DNA of 64,000 nucleotides from Paenibacillus taichungensis. GTDB taxonomy: Bacteria; Bacillota; Bacilli; Paenibacillales; Paenibacillaceae. This document shows positions 50,772-60,177 of the stretch, piece after piece. Within the stretch, counting starts at the first letter, position 1, and every line of letters begins with the position of its first letter. The translations under genes were made by a program, and so were the position numbers. Location of the stretch: positions 558,001-622,000 of the forward strand of contig NZ_QEVW01000006.1 of assembly GCF_003287275.1 (NCBI RefSeq). Reading direction: 5' to 3'. Below the pieces are notes generated by a model that ran no database searches, had not been told where the DNA came from, and saw only the letters and a list, made by a program, of their open reading frames with translations.

Positions 50772-52277
50772 TTACATCCGAACGACTGACTTCTCAGCCG
50801 TCAGCCCAAGCACCCGAGCGGTTGACGCATGTACCTGGTTTAGAAGACTAAGATTTTCAACCAGTGACTCGCCATACGAAGGAACCATTTCCTTGATCTT
50901 CGGCTCCCAGGCATCCATATGCTGCGGGAAGCACTTCTGGAGGATTTCCAGCATCACGTGAACAGCAGTTGAAGCACCCGGTGAAGCTCCAAGCAATGCT
51001 GCAATTGAGCCATCCGCCGCAGTGACGACCTCCGTGCCGAATTGAAGGGTTCCTTTGCCGCCTTGAGCCGTGTCCTTAATCACCTGCACACGCTGGCCCG
51101 CCAGTACCATATCCCAATCCTCACTCTTGGCATCTGGAACAAAGTCACGCAATTCGGCCATGCGTTGTTCCTTGGATAACATGAGTTGTTGGATCAGGTA
51201 TTTGGTTAGTGAGATTTCTTTGACGCCTGCCGCGAGCATCGTGAGCAAGTTATGCAGCTTCACGGACGTAATCAGATCGGCATTGGAGCCCGTTTTTAAG
51301 AATTTTGGCGAGAACCCGGCAAACGGTCCGAATAGCAGTGACTTCTGGTTCTCAATAAATCGGGTATCCAAATGCGGAACAGACATTGGCGGAGCACCCA
51401 CCGAAGCTTTTCCATATACTTTGGCATGATGCTGTTCCACGACTTTCGGATTTTTGCACACCATAAAGATGCCGCTAACCGGGAAGCCGCCGATATGTTT
51501 ACCCTCAGGAATGCCGGCTTTTTGCAGCAAATGCAAGCTTCCGCCGCCCGCACCGATGAAAACGAATTGTGCGGTGTGCCGTTCGACGGTTCCGCTCTTC
51601 AGATTTTTCACGGCTAATTCCCAAGATCCATTGCTTGTGCGTTTCATATTTTTCACGCTATGTTGGTAGTGGATATCCACGTTTTGGCTCTTTAAGTGTT
51701 CCATTAGCATACGCGTTAAAGCACCAAAGTTAACGTCCGTACCGGAGTCAATTTTGGTGGCTGCAATCGGTTCATTACCCGTGCGGTTTTTCATCATCAA
51801 CGGAATCCATTCCGCCAGTTTTTTCTTATTATCCGAGAATTCCATGCCAACGAATAACGGATGTTTCGCTAACGCTTCAAAGCGTCTTTTTAGAAACTGG
51901 ACATTCTGCTCTCCATGTACATAACTCAAATGAGGGAGCGGCATAATGAAGTCCCGCGGATTACGAATCAGATTGCTTTTGACGAGATAGGACCAAAATT
52001 GCCTTGAGATTTGAAAATGCTCATTCACCTTAATCGCTTTGCTAATATCTACGGATCCGTCTGGTCGTTCAACGGTATAGTTAAGTTCGCACAATGCTGA
52101 ATGCCCGGTTCCGGCATTATTCCATTCGTTGGAGCTTTCCTCCCCCGCACTGGCGAGCTTCTCAAAAACCTTAATATTCCAGTCTGGTGCCAATTGTTTA
52201 AGCAAAGTTCCCAAAGTTGCACTCATAATTCCGGCACCAATCAAGATAACATCTGTACTCGTTTGTCCCTGGCTCAT
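50772..52277 (-). CDS. mqo: Malate:quinone oxidoreductase
   Basis: 501 aa FAD enzyme oxidising malate to oxaloacetate and passing electrons to menaquinone at the membrane. FAD motif [24 protein letters not shown], then [27 protein letters not shown] characteristic of Mqo. Further conserved blocks: [36 protein letters not shown], and [17 protein letters not shown]. Full family length. Monocistronic, with its own terminator. Confidence 0.95.
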   Translation of the reverse strand: MSQGQTSTDVILIGAGIMSATLGTLLKQLAPDWNIKVFEKLASAGEESSNEWNNAGTGHSALCELNYTVERPDGSVDISKAIKVNEHFQISRQFWSYLVKSNLIRNPRDFIMPLPHLSYVHGEQNVQFLKRRFEALAKHPLFVGMEFSDNKKKLAEWIPLMMKNRTGNEPIAATKIDSGTDVNFGALTRMLMEHLKSQNVDIHYQHSVKNMKRTSNGSWELAVKNLKSGTVERHTAQFVFIGAGGGSLHLLQKAGIPEGKHIGGFPVSGIFMVCKNPKVVEQHHAKVYGKASVGAPPMSVPHLDTRFIENQKSLLFGPFAGFSPKFLKTGSNADLITSVKLHNLLTMLAAGVKEISLTKYLIQQLMLSKEQRMAELRDFVPDAKSEDWDMVLAGQRVQVIKDTAQGGKGTLQFGTEVVTAADGSIAALLGASPGASTAVHVMLEILQKCFPQHMDAWEPKIKEMVPSYGESLVENLSLLNQVHASTARVLGLTAEKSVVRM

Positions 52278-52520
52278 GTCTACCGTCCTTATATCCTATA
52301 TTTGCCAAAAGGATGTAAGCGTTATCGATTTGGCATTGCAGCAAGCCCCATTCTTGAACAGGCCCGCCCCTTTTCTGAATGAATATAACCTTGATCTAGT
52401 GTATCAATAATATGGGTCAATTTAAATATGCAATTTGAAGATATTTGCTATTCCCTCAGTATACGCTAGTTTATGTCAGATAGATAACCCGGTTATAGGG
52501 CTGAAAGATTAATTTGTTCA

Positions 52521-52562
52521 ATAAAAAGAGACAATTCTGGTTGCGTGGCCTGAATTGTCTCT
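52521..52562 (-). terminator. Terminator of toxin-immunity pair
   Basis: AGAGACAATTC / GAATTGTCTCT perfect 11-bp stem followed on the minus strand by TTTTTATTG. Confidence 0.85.
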
Positions 52563-52625
52563 GAAAGGTGAGAGGAATTGATGTTTGGGTTAGTGTTTAT
52601 CTGTTTGCACACCATAATAGTGTTT

Positions 52626-53171
52626 TTATTGAGACTCCAGTTCCAGCAAACTGTTCTCTAGTATTTGAATGTTTTTACTCTCCATTATTTTAGAGTTCAG
52701 TACAGCAACAAAATTTATGAATTCTCGGGCATTACTCACGATTTCCTTAGTAAAAGAAGCCATGCTAACATTAGCGCCTTTCCAAGTTGAATATCTAAAC
52801 TCCTTAAACGGCTCCGTAATAAACAGATCCAGAATGACTTCTCGATCAGTGTCTTCAACTAAACTGACTTCTAATTCCTTTTCCTGCGATTTAAACTCAA
52901 GCCACAAATTAGCGCTATCCGGAATTCGATATGCAACATAATTATGAACTTTAACCATTTTGGCAATGGTTATTAAGTCAACAAACCATCTAATGAGTCT
53001 TTCATTACCAAATGGACAATCTTCGAAGAACATGCCGTACTTATTACCGTTAAAGTCCAATTCAATAATTCCCTCTATATCTTGTTTCGTCTGATCAAAT
53101 TGCTCCGCGGACATTTGTTTAATTTCATCAAAGTTATCAATTGCTTTGAAAGAAATAGCGAACATATTCAA
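52626..53171 (-). CDS. Putative immunity protein of WXG100 toxin
   Basis: 181 aa acidic cytoplasmic protein with no signal peptide (FDEIKQMSAEQFDQTKQDIEGIIELDFNGNKYGMFFEDCPFGNERLIRWFVDLITIAKMVK; WLEFKSQEKELEVSLVEDTDREVILDLF). No family recognised. It begins 6 nt after the toxin stop codon and shares its terminator; lower GC than the flanking housekeeping genes. Gene order toxin-immunity, small acidic product and tight spacing are the reasons for the call. Confidence 0.65.
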   Translation of the reverse strand: MNMFAISFKAIDNFDEIKQMSAEQFDQTKQDIEGIIELDFNGNKYGMFFEDCPFGNERLIRWFVDLITIAKMVKVHNYVAYRIPDSANLWLEFKSQEKELEVSLVEDTDREVILDLFITEPFKEFRYSTWKGANVSMASFTKEIVSNAREFINFVAVLNSKIMESKNIQILENSLLELESQ

Positions 53172-53177
53172 GCACTC

Positions 53178-54320
53178 CTAATCTAATAAATCACTAATTT
53201 TATATATATGAGTTCCATATACAGAATCAACATTACCATTTCTAATGAACACCTTAATCGGTTCATTAAAAACAGTAACGGTATGCAACCCTTCGTTTAC
53301 TCCTTGTTGTTTCAGCTGATTGACGGCCACCGTTGACGCATCAGTTATTTTTTTATCCGACCACTCTTTATTAAAAAAAGATTTCCTACTTAACATTTCA
53401 TTAATCTGCTCTTCAGACATTTTCTTTTGGAGATATGGAAGTTGTTGCTTCGTACTATTTACAGAATGTCTATTAATAACATGATCAATTAGATTTTGAC
53501 TCAAATTAACTTTCTGCTCAACGGCTTTTGGAGATGCTTCAACCACACTCTTTTGAGTATTCCCCAAATTCGCTTTAGCCGTTTCAAGATTCTTCTTAAT
53601 TTTCGCCACGGCTGGACTAGATGATGGTAAACGAAATGGACCCTTGCCACCCGGGACACTTCCACGAACCATCTGAATCGCCATAAACACTTGGGCAAAT
53701 TTCAGAGAGGCAACCATGGTTTGAGCATAAGAATCAGAGACAGATTCTCCTGTATAGGGATGTATTCCGTTCTGGAATGCCTTGATCTGTAACGCAAAAA
53801 TATCCTCCCCAGGTGGTTCAACCTTCTCACCTTGCATGCGATTAACATCGAGATGTCCATGATCCTTCTCATACGCCTGAAGAGCAGCCTGATCCGCAAC
53901 ACCATCCTCGTTGACAGGCATCCACACCCACTTTCCAAACATATTGATTCGTGCCATCCGATATCCCTTATCACCCGAGCTTGAATCACCTGCTGAATTG
54001 GTCATGATTGCTGCGGCACCGACTGCTCCAGTTGCACTACCCAAACTTATCAACTGAGCATCTGCATCCTGGAAGCGCGTAGCGATGTCCTTCAATTCTT
54101 TGGATGTGTTCACCATACTCTCCAGCGCTTTATCCAGTATAGGGCGTGATTGCTCAAACTCATAGAAAAACCGCTCCTGCGTTGCACCCATCCACATCAT
54201 CTGAATGAACATGATCTGTCTCGTCAGATCACCCCGTATACTCTCCAACTGTTGTCTGGCTTGATCCACCTGATTCGATACGTGATGCAGTTGTTCAGGG
54301 GTTACTTTGATTCTACTCAT
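53178..54320 (-). CDS. WXG100-type polymorphic toxin with predicted C-terminal nuclease
   Basis: 380 aa. Residues 1-95 form an ESAT-6-like helical hairpin with the central turn MMWMGATQERFFYEF (W-x-G), directing type VII secretion. Middle (about 110-240): hydrophobic Ala/Gly stretch and a pre-toxin-like block with GIHPYTGES. The last about 105 residues (LSQNLIDHVINRHSVN ... KSFFNKEWSDKKITDASTVAVNQL ... TVTVFNEPIKVFIRNGNVDSVYGTHIYKI) resemble the BECR/EndoU-like RNase fold: His-x-x-x-Arg-His helix, Lys/Ser-Phe-Phe, and strands ending near Tyr-Gly-Thr. The nuclease assignment is inferred from pattern. RBS GCGGAGAAATGT. No other T7SS genes in the window. Confidence 0.75.
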   Translation of the reverse strand: MSRIKVTPEQLHHVSNQVDQARQQLESIRGDLTRQIMFIQMMWMGATQERFFYEFEQSRPILDKALESMVNTSKELKDIATRFQDADAQLISLGSATGAVGAAAIMTNSAGDSSSGDKGYRMARINMFGKWVWMPVNEDGVADQAALQAYEKDHGHLDVNRMQGEKVEPPGEDIFALQIKAFQNGIHPYTGESVSDSYAQTMVASLKFAQVFMAIQMVRGSVPGGKGPFRLPSSSPAVAKIKKNLETAKANLGNTQKSVVEASPKAVEQKVNLSQNLIDHVINRHSVNSTKQQLPYLQKKMSEEQINEMLSRKSFFNKEWSDKKITDASTVAVNQLKQQGVNEGLHTVTVFNEPIKVFIRNGNVDSVYGTHIYKISDLLD

Positions 54321-54499
54321 ACATTTCTCCGCTCATTTAAAATAGGATTAGCCTATGTTAGCAGAAGTTTGCAGTACAGGCCATCCGGCTAACATCCTGA
54401 TTTAACCATTTCTAAAATATAAGCTGTACACATCATCGGTGCTATGGTCCTATATGCATTTACCCATTTCAAAGCACTTTTTACCAGCAAATAACCCCA

Positions 54500-55303
54500 T
54501 TACCCTATCCCCTCCAAAAACGTCCGATACCGCCCAATCTGCTCCTCCGTTGCATCTTCCCGCAACGATTCTAGTAGTGACGCGCATTTTTTGAAATACC
54601 GATTCATCTCAAGCTCATCCGCTAATCTAAGTGCCTGCAAAATGAACTCCACCGCTTTCTTTTGCCTTCTCATGCATTGTTCGTATAAAGCTCGGTGATA
54701 ACAATAATGGTACATATCTGCGTTGTTTGAAGAATCTAATTTTACACCAACACCTTGAACCTGACTCGAAAACATATGTAAAACTCGATCAATCTGCCAA
54801 CGATACCGGACCGCCGCCTCCACAATCGTTCTCAGACCTGCTATACATTCCTCTGGATGCTCTAGCAGAAAATTCACATACTCCTCCAGCATCTCTGAAT
54901 GCCCCGCTTCAATCTCCAACGCATACCGATTCACCTGCGCTCGATGCCTAAACTCCTGCACTACCTGCATTCCCGCATCATCCAGCTCTTCCATCCACTC
55001 TAGCTCTGCATATTGATCAATACACGCCCGCGCTTGATCCACCTGCCCCATCTTCTGGTGAGCCATGCCCCGCATTTGGAGACTGAACCCGTAATAATAG
55101 AACAACGGACGCTCGGTATGAATATAGGTTAAAGGTAATCCCTTGGTTCGATGCCCCTGTCGATCTTCATGGATGCACTGCACACATTGATACAACATGT
55201 CCGCCCTCTCCATTACCTTGTTCCAATTTTCAAAAGCAACAGCCATGTCCAACATTTCAACAATAATGTCCGGTTTAAGTGATTTCAGGATAGAAGTTCG
55301 CAA
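54500..55303 (-). CDS. TPR-like cytoplasmic protein divergent from XRE regulator
   Basis: 267 aa. TTG 55303 is chosen because AAGGAGGAATCCC precedes it with ideal spacing; longer frames from ATG 55327 would place this RBS inside coding sequence. All-helical: WNKVMERADMLYQCVQCIHEDRQ, YYGFSLQMRGMAHQKMGQVDQARACIDQYAELE, YHRALYEQCMRRQKKAVEFILQALRLADELEMN. These look like degenerate TPR units of the kind in Rap/NprR-like regulators, but no HTH is present. Divergent from a small XRE protein gene that could supply DNA binding. Confidence 0.72.
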   Translation of the reverse strand: MRTSILKSLKPDIIVEMLDMAVAFENWNKVMERADMLYQCVQCIHEDRQGHRTKGLPLTYIHTERPLFYYYGFSLQMRGMAHQKMGQVDQARACIDQYAELEWMEELDDAGMQVVQEFRHRAQVNRYALEIEAGHSEMLEEYVNFLLEHPEECIAGLRTIVEAAVRYRWQIDRVLHMFSSQVQGVGVKLDSSNNADMYHYCYHRALYEQCMRRQKKAVEFILQALRLADELEMNRYFKKCASLLESLREDATEEQIGRYRTFLEGIG

Positions 55304-55373
55304 AGGGATTCCTCCTTGATTATCCATTTTTATATAATTGTATAGATAAACAAAAAGGTGGTCAATATAAATT

Positions 55374-55387
55374 GTACTTATAAGTAC
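55374..55387. promoter_or_regulatory. 14-bp perfect palindrome between TPR and XRE genes
   Basis: GTACTTATAAGTAC lies between the divergent starts (71 bp from TPR, 81 bp from XRE). It is a likely operator of the XRE protein. Confidence 0.55.
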
Positions 55388-55467
55388 TTTTATTTTATAA
55401 ATCACTTTGTACATATTAGTCTGTAACGATTCATTAACCTCTTCTAACCTTAAGTGGAGGTGATCAT

Positions 55468-55815
55468 ATGAATTTACCAGAAAGTGTAGGGAATCGAATA
55501 CGCGAGTTAAGAAAGGCCAAGGGTTGGACTCAAGAACAACTAGCAGAAGCTGCAGGTCTTCATTACAGCTATATTGGTGGGGTTGAACGGGGCGATCGAA
55601 ATATTTCTCTGGAGACTCTGGAAAAAATAATAAATGGATTTCAGGTTCCTGCAGAAGAAATCTTCAAATTCAACATAGAATCCGAGTACCAAAGAGCTTT
55701 GGATGAACATATAACATTAGTAGGTGGTAAAAGCGCAGATGAAATCTCATCATTAACGAAAATTAATAAAGAGATTCTGAATACTATAGAAAAGCTACAA
55801 AAAAGTTCTGACTAA
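55468..55815 (+). CDS. XRE family transcriptional regulator
   Basis: 115 aa. HTH_3 at residues 7-62 (NRIRELRKAKGWTQEQLAEAAGLHYSYIGGVERGDRNISLETLEKIINGFQVPAEEIF), with complete recognition helix HYSYIGGVERG. The C-terminal 45 residues are helical (KSADEISSLTKINKEILNTIEKLQKSS), probably for dimerisation. RBS TGGAGGTGATCAT. It resembles small SinR/restriction-control type repressors. A perfect palindrome is located upstream. Confidence 0.88.
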   Translation: MNLPESVGNRIRELRKAKGWTQEQLAEAAGLHYSYIGGVERGDRNISLETLEKIINGFQVPAEEIFKFNIESEYQRALDEHITLVGGKSADEISSLTKINKEILNTIEKLQKSSD

Positions 55816-55834
55816 ACACATCAGCATCGAAATC

Positions 55835-55868
55835 AAAAAGAGTGGAGTAACCCTCACACTCTTTTTTA
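55835..55868. terminator. Bidirectional terminator
   Basis: AAAAAGAGTG / CACACTCTTTTTT stem between the convergent XRE and GGDEF genes, with A and T runs on either side. Confidence 0.8.
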
Positions 55869-55879
55869 ATTTCATGAAT

Positions 55880-57574
55880 CTACAAAACAACCCGCTCAAA
55901 CTCCGCAAACTCAATCCGATTACGCCCATTCTGCTTCGCCTGATACAACGCCTTATCCACCGCAGCGAACAGCTGAATCAGATACCCCTCCGGGTTATCC
56001 GGCACATGCTCCAATTCAAAATCCTCAATCGACAGAATGCCTATGCTAATCGTAATGGACACCTGTTCGATCTCGTGATCCACCATAATGCGGTTGGACT
56101 CCACAGCTAGTCTTACGCGCTCCGCGATTTGGTTCGCCAAATCATGCTCCGTGTGCGGAAGGTAAATCATGAATTCCTCCCCGCCATATCGCGTTAGAAT
56201 ATCGGTACTCCGAATGGATTCTTTGACAGCCTGAGCCGTGCGATGCAGCACTTCATCCCCGATGACATGTCCGTAGCGATCATTGATCGCTTTGAAGTAG
56301 TCAATATCCAGCAGTATGAGTGAAAACGGCGTTTTATATTGAATGTTGGTGATAACCTCATGATTCAGGTGTTGGGTCAGATAACGACGGTTGTAGCAGT
56401 TCGTCAGACTGTCCGTCAGGGCGAGTTCTTCCAGCTTGCGATTGGCCTCGGACAACTCCAGACGAATGCGATCCAGGGCATGATTACGCTCCTGAAGCGT
56501 CTCATTCTGCCGATTCATTTCTTTTACGTAGAAGCGCTCTTGAGAGACATCCTGGAACGTAAGAATATGACCAATGGGCGCGCGAGCAGCATCAACAATG
56601 GGAGACGCTTGGAGGATATAGTGACGGATGTCATGCCGCCCCACGAGTACTTCAATTTGAGACAAGGTATTGTCTTTTTGCTTATACTCCTCCAGGAACT
56701 TCTGACGGCTGCCCTCTACATGAACAGAACCCAGAAATGCCTCCATATCAAAAGAATCGCCCACATGCAGATCCATGAAGGATCGGGAGGCTTTGTTCAA
56801 TTCAATAATCATCTCATTCTCATCCAGTACAAGGATGCCGTAAGGAATGGTATTGATTACATCCTCATGGGCGATGGAAACCAGATCGAACACATTGTAC
56901 CTTTTAATAACATAGACGAAGAAAAGGTCGGACACGAAAATCCCCAGCGAAGTCAGTCCGGGAATAATGAACGGTAAATACGCTCTTAGAACCACATTAA
57001 GCAGAGCATCGATTGTTGCAAAAGCAGCCAGCACGAATATGCCCCATAGCGTAACTTTCACCTGATTTTTAATCATGGAGGACGTTCGAGAAGAATATAG
57101 TGCCCGGAATAAAATAAAGAGGGACGTTACAAAGTAACTGACGAGTATAGCCATGACAACCCAGAACCAGTGTCCATATTCCCGCTCGATATAACCGCCT
57201 TCCAGCGGAGTTACAAACCAGCCCCACGGGTTCAGAATCACGCCAACCGCTCCAATAACCGCAGGGATGAACAATAGGAAGGATCTTTTTTTGCCTAATC
57301 GCTCCGCTTCACCCGTAATGAAGATCGTAAGCAGCAGCCAACCACTCCCGAGTAAGGAAACGGCGACAAAAGATAACGTAACATAGAACAACTGCAAGCC
57401 GGGGTCCTTCGTCAACGTACTCGCAAATTGACAGAATGGCCAGAGCATCATCAACCCATGAAACAAAAAGTAAACCTTATGTAAGTTCGTAATTCTAACC
57501 GTTGCAAAAACATATACGTATACACCAAACAATAGGACGAATAGAAAGAGATCATACCATACTAATGGGCTCAC
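55880..57574 (-). CDS. Diguanylate cyclase with 7TM input and PAS-like domain
   Basis: 564 aa from GTG 57574 (AAAAGGAGAAGATTC upstream); upstream frame extension to 57703 lacks an RBS. Residues about 5-225 form seven membrane helices of the histidine-kinase N-terminal 7TM type. A PAS-like domain (about 235-350: IPYGILVLDENEMIIELNKASRSFMDL) is followed by a coiled coil (about 355-395) and GGDEF domain (about 395-560: LTDSLTNCYNRRYL, LILLDIDYFKAINDRYGHVIGDEVL, RYGGEEFMIYLP with active GGEEF, and IRSTDILTRYGG). An inhibitory RxxD-type site is not evident. It would synthesise c-di-GMP in response to a membrane signal. Confidence 0.9.
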   Translation of the reverse strand: MSPLVWYDLFLFVLLFGVYVYVFATVRITNLHKVYFLFHGLMMLWPFCQFASTLTKDPGLQLFYVTLSFVAVSLLGSGWLLLTIFITGEAERLGKKRSFLLFIPAVIGAVGVILNPWGWFVTPLEGGYIEREYGHWFWVVMAILVSYFVTSLFILFRALYSSRTSSMIKNQVKVTLWGIFVLAAFATIDALLNVVLRAYLPFIIPGLTSLGIFVSDLFFVYVIKRYNVFDLVSIAHEDVINTIPYGILVLDENEMIIELNKASRSFMDLHVGDSFDMEAFLGSVHVEGSRQKFLEEYKQKDNTLSQIEVLVGRHDIRHYILQASPIVDAARAPIGHILTFQDVSQERFYVKEMNRQNETLQERNHALDRIRLELSEANRKLEELALTDSLTNCYNRRYLTQHLNHEVITNIQYKTPFSLILLDIDYFKAINDRYGHVIGDEVLHRTAQAVKESIRSTDILTRYGGEEFMIYLPHTEHDLANQIAERVRLAVESNRIMVDHEIEQVSITISIGILSIEDFELEHVPDNPEGYLIQLFAAVDKALYQAKQNGRNRIEFAEFERVVL

Positions 57575-57905
57575 GAATCTTCTCCTTTTTGCATGCGACA
57601 ACGAAGAATAGTATTGAATTGGGGTATTCCTTAACGCTAGATGAACCTTCGATAAACCTATAAAAGATATTCCTATATTGTTGCTATTGGTTAATTTAAC
57701 CACATCTTATCACACCGCTAATGGGGTGAGTAGCCCATACAATGGCAAACCAACCAACCTCTGTTTGAATTTTGCGCAATTTTTGCGTTTTTGTGAATGA
57801 AATTGAACGTTTGGATGTAAACCGGGGGAAAGAAGACCTTGTTAGCTGTCGTAAGAGGCAAGCAGGTACGTATGTAGAGCCCTCCGTTACCGGACGGCCC
57901 TCTCC

Positions 57906-58679
57906 TCATTCGTGTACAGTGTCCAAAGGCAAATTGTCAGAGAATAAATCCGGATTATCTTGGAGCATGCTCGTGATTACTTCCGTCAACAAGGCCGCAT
58001 CACACACTCTGACAACCGCATCGCCAAGCTGCCCCTTACGCATCGCACCTTTACGTTCAAGAACGTCATCCACTTTCCAAAAATGCTCCGACCACGATAA
58101 TCCGCAATGTCTTCGGGAAGGCACCGAAATTTCGGTTCCATCGGGTAAAACCGTCTTTAACATCTCATGGCCGTCAGTTAATCTACCTGGGATGTCGACC
58201 CATTCTTCAATACCATGGATAAACGTGTTCCGTTTCAGATCAACGCCGACCAAAAGGATGGATGCCTTCCGATCAAGCAGCTTCCCCCAGGCTGAGCCTC
58301 TCGCACAAGGTGTATCGAAAAGATGATCGTCCTTCGTAAATGCTTCGGCGTCGCGTCCCAGAGCAGCTACCGAATGTGTAGGGTGCCAAGAACGTACTAC
58401 TTCAGGTCGTTTGCGAAATAGCTCAGGAAGAATACCGACGCAGCATGGCGAAGATTCCACGTGGAACATCGGATTGTCCGCATTGATCGTGGACCATGTA
58501 TGCGTTGGCAACACCAATAGCCCGTCCTTCATATACTCGGTCAACGCATCCAACACCGTATCCGCACCGCCTTCGACTTCGCCCAAGCTTTTCATAGAAG
58601 AGTGAACGAGCAGCGTTCCTTGGTCATCAATGCCGAGCTGGCGCAGTTGGTGGAGTAAACTTTCTTGCGTATGTATCAT
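57906..58679 (-). CDS. Aminoglycoside N(3)-acetyltransferase family, AAC(3)
   Basis: 257 aa. Family motifs: LLVHSSMKSLGEVEGGADTVLDAL, LLVLPTHTWSTINADNPMF, PCCVGILPELFRKRPEVVRSWHPTHSVAALGRDA, FDTPCARGSAWGKLL and ILLVGVDLKRNTFIHGIEEWV. Candidate catalytic His/Asp/Glu residues lie in these blocks. It would transfer acetyl from acetyl-CoA to the 3-amino group of 2-deoxystreptamine drugs, though several chromosomal homologues (YokD-like) have weak or no resistance activity. RBS AAAGGAGGTTATC. The minus-strand TGCTATAAT just upstream is a good extended -10. Confidence 0.88.
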   Translation of the reverse strand: MIHTQESLLHQLRQLGIDDQGTLLVHSSMKSLGEVEGGADTVLDALTEYMKDGLLVLPTHTWSTINADNPMFHVESSPCCVGILPELFRKRPEVVRSWHPTHSVAALGRDAEAFTKDDHLFDTPCARGSAWGKLLDRKASILLVGVDLKRNTFIHGIEEWVDIPGRLTDGHEMLKTVLPDGTEISVPSRRHCGLSWSEHFWKVDDVLERKGAMRKGQLGDAVVRVCDAALLTEVITSMLQDNPDLFSDNLPLDTVHE

Positions 58680-58703
58680 GAATAGATAACCTCCTTTGGG
58701 CTA

Positions 58704-58714
58704 TTATAGCAAAA
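58704..58714 (-). promoter_or_regulatory. Extended -10 promoter of AAC(3) gene
   Basis: Minus-strand TGCTATAAT (extended -10) lies about 30 nt before the start codon, giving a very short leader. The -35 is weak. Confidence 0.45.
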
Positions 58715-58882
58715 TAGAGCTTAGTCGACGGTACTAACGTTATCCTGTGATACCAAGTTTAATATTTGCGATTATATAACATAAATTTAACTTAAATCAT
58801 AAATAATGTTAATTCCGTGTCACTCATATGTTTATTTGCTCTGATATAATTTCTGCTAGGTAGACGAAAGGAGATTATAGGG

Positions 58883-59623
58883 TTGAAAAAAGAGCTTGGT
58901 GTATTGATGGTGTTGAGTGTCGTTTTGCTTTCAGGATGTGGATCAGATAAGCCCACAGCGAATCCGCAAGATTCGGGTGAGTCTCCCAGTAAACAAGTAA
59001 CAACACAGCCAGTGCACAGTATGAATGAAAAATTGTTGGGATCTTCAGAGGATGAAAAAGTAAAATTTTATAAACAAACCGACGGGGTAACACTGGACAT
59101 TAACGGTAATAAAAAAGAATTTTCTTGGAATGTCCCTGTTGATACTGGAACTGCCCCGCAGGTATTTTATACGGATGTTACAGGCGATGGAAAAGAAGAG
59201 GCCGTAATTATTATCCAGACTGGACGAGGAACAGGTTTAAACAATTATGATATTCATGTCGTTAACGCCGAGGACCTATCCGAAATTAAAGTACAAAGTT
59301 ATGAGGAGATTGTTGCTGATCAGATTGAGACGCATGTTGCTAAAAATGGCGACGGTACATTAGCGATCTCCGTTAAAGCACAAGGAAAAGAATATGATTT
59401 CAATTATGGGTTTGATCCAGCGCCGGATTACAAGCAAGACAGCCTTGCTTTTGGTGGTGTAAATATCTATTCATTGGAGAATCAAAAAATAAAATTGAAC
59501 CTTGGAGGATCTGTAGGTGTGTCTCCCACATATGTATGTGATTTCAATATCACATACAAATTCGATAGTGCTAAGAATGAATTTCTTGCTGATCAAATTG
59601 AAGTTAAACCTATTGAAAAATAA
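58883..59623 (+). CDS. Lipoprotein with FG-GAP-like motif
   Basis: 246 aa from TTG 58883 (AAAGGAGATTATAGGG upstream). Lipobox VLLSGC (Cys about residue 19). After a Ser/Pro/Gln linker, the mature part has VFYTDVTGDGKEEAVIIIQTGRGTG, a DxTGDGxxE calcium-binding FG-GAP-like loop, and beta-rich sequence to the end. No more precise family recognised. It is anchored outside the membrane. Divergent from AAC(3). Confidence 0.8.
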   Translation: MKKELGVLMVLSVVLLSGCGSDKPTANPQDSGESPSKQVTTQPVHSMNEKLLGSSEDEKVKFYKQTDGVTLDINGNKKEFSWNVPVDTGTAPQVFYTDVTGDGKEEAVIIIQTGRGTGLNNYDIHVVNAEDLSEIKVQSYEEIVADQIETHVAKNGDGTLAISVKAQGKEYDFNYGFDPAPDYKQDSLAFGGVNIYSLENQKIKLNLGGSVGVSPTYVCDFNITYKFDSAKNEFLADQIEVKPIEK

Positions 59624-59657
59624 AAAAAGGCTGACCACAATTGGTCAGCCTTTTTTG
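59623..59657. terminator. Bidirectional terminator
   Basis: AAAAAAGGCTGACCA / TGGTCAGCCTTTTTT perfect 15-bp stem, loop CAAT, between convergent genes. Confidence 0.95.
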
Positions 59658-59670
59658 GTGGGAAATTAAA

Positions 59671-60162
59671 TTAAACGACATAATCAAAGAATGTGTGTCC
59701 ACCGACTACGATTTTAGAGCTGACTTGCACCGTGCTTCCACCCGGAAACTTATAATATAGCTTGTTACCGGAAGTGTAACTCAGTTCTGAAAATCTAGTA
59801 TTAGCAGTGTAAAAACACTTACCGCTGATTGGATTTGAGTAGCTACTTAGGTTTGATGCGAGGCTAACAATGTTTTTCCAAGCTGCACTGTCTGTATCAG
59901 GTTTCAGACATTCAGCCAAGTTAGGATTACCTTCGTTAAAGCAACTAAAAGCATTTGGAGCAAGCACGACTGCTTCAATCGAGTTGAGATTTTTAAATTC
60001 GTTGTACGTGGAATTACTTTTACGGTTACTGATGACATAAGCAACGCCTACACGAGAATCTGAATCGCCCCTGGTTTCTCCCCAAAGAGTTCGGGCCAAC
60101 AAGTCCACGCTGTCACGTCCGTAAAGCTGAGATTTTGAAGTTAGTGCATCACCAATTGCCAT
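59671..60162 (-). CDS. SleB/CwlJ-like cell-wall hydrolase
   Basis: 163 aa from ATG 60162 (ATGGAGGTAATATTT upstream). Hydrolase_2 fold: LLARTLWGETRGDSDSRVGVAYVISNRKS with the catalytic Glu in GETRGD, AFSCFNEGNPNLAEC, and SNPISGKCFYTAN. No signal peptide and no peptidoglycan-binding domain; like CwlJ, and unlike SleB, it would need another route to the wall: spore coat assembly, mother-cell or phage-type lysis. Monocistronic. Confidence 0.82.
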   Translation of the reverse strand: MAIGDALTSKSQLYGRDSVDLLARTLWGETRGDSDSRVGVAYVISNRKSNSTYNEFKNLNSIEAVVLAPNAFSCFNEGNPNLAECLKPDTDSAAWKNIVSLASNLSSYSNPISGKCFYTANTRFSELSYTSGNKLYYKFPGGSTVQVSSKIVVGGHTFFDYVV

Positions 60163-60177
60163 AAATATTACCTCCAT

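Noticed and set aside
57718..57909. 63-codon minus-strand ORF upstream of the GGDEF gene
   Set aside because: No RBS, overlaps the AAC(3) 3' end, no protein-like composition.
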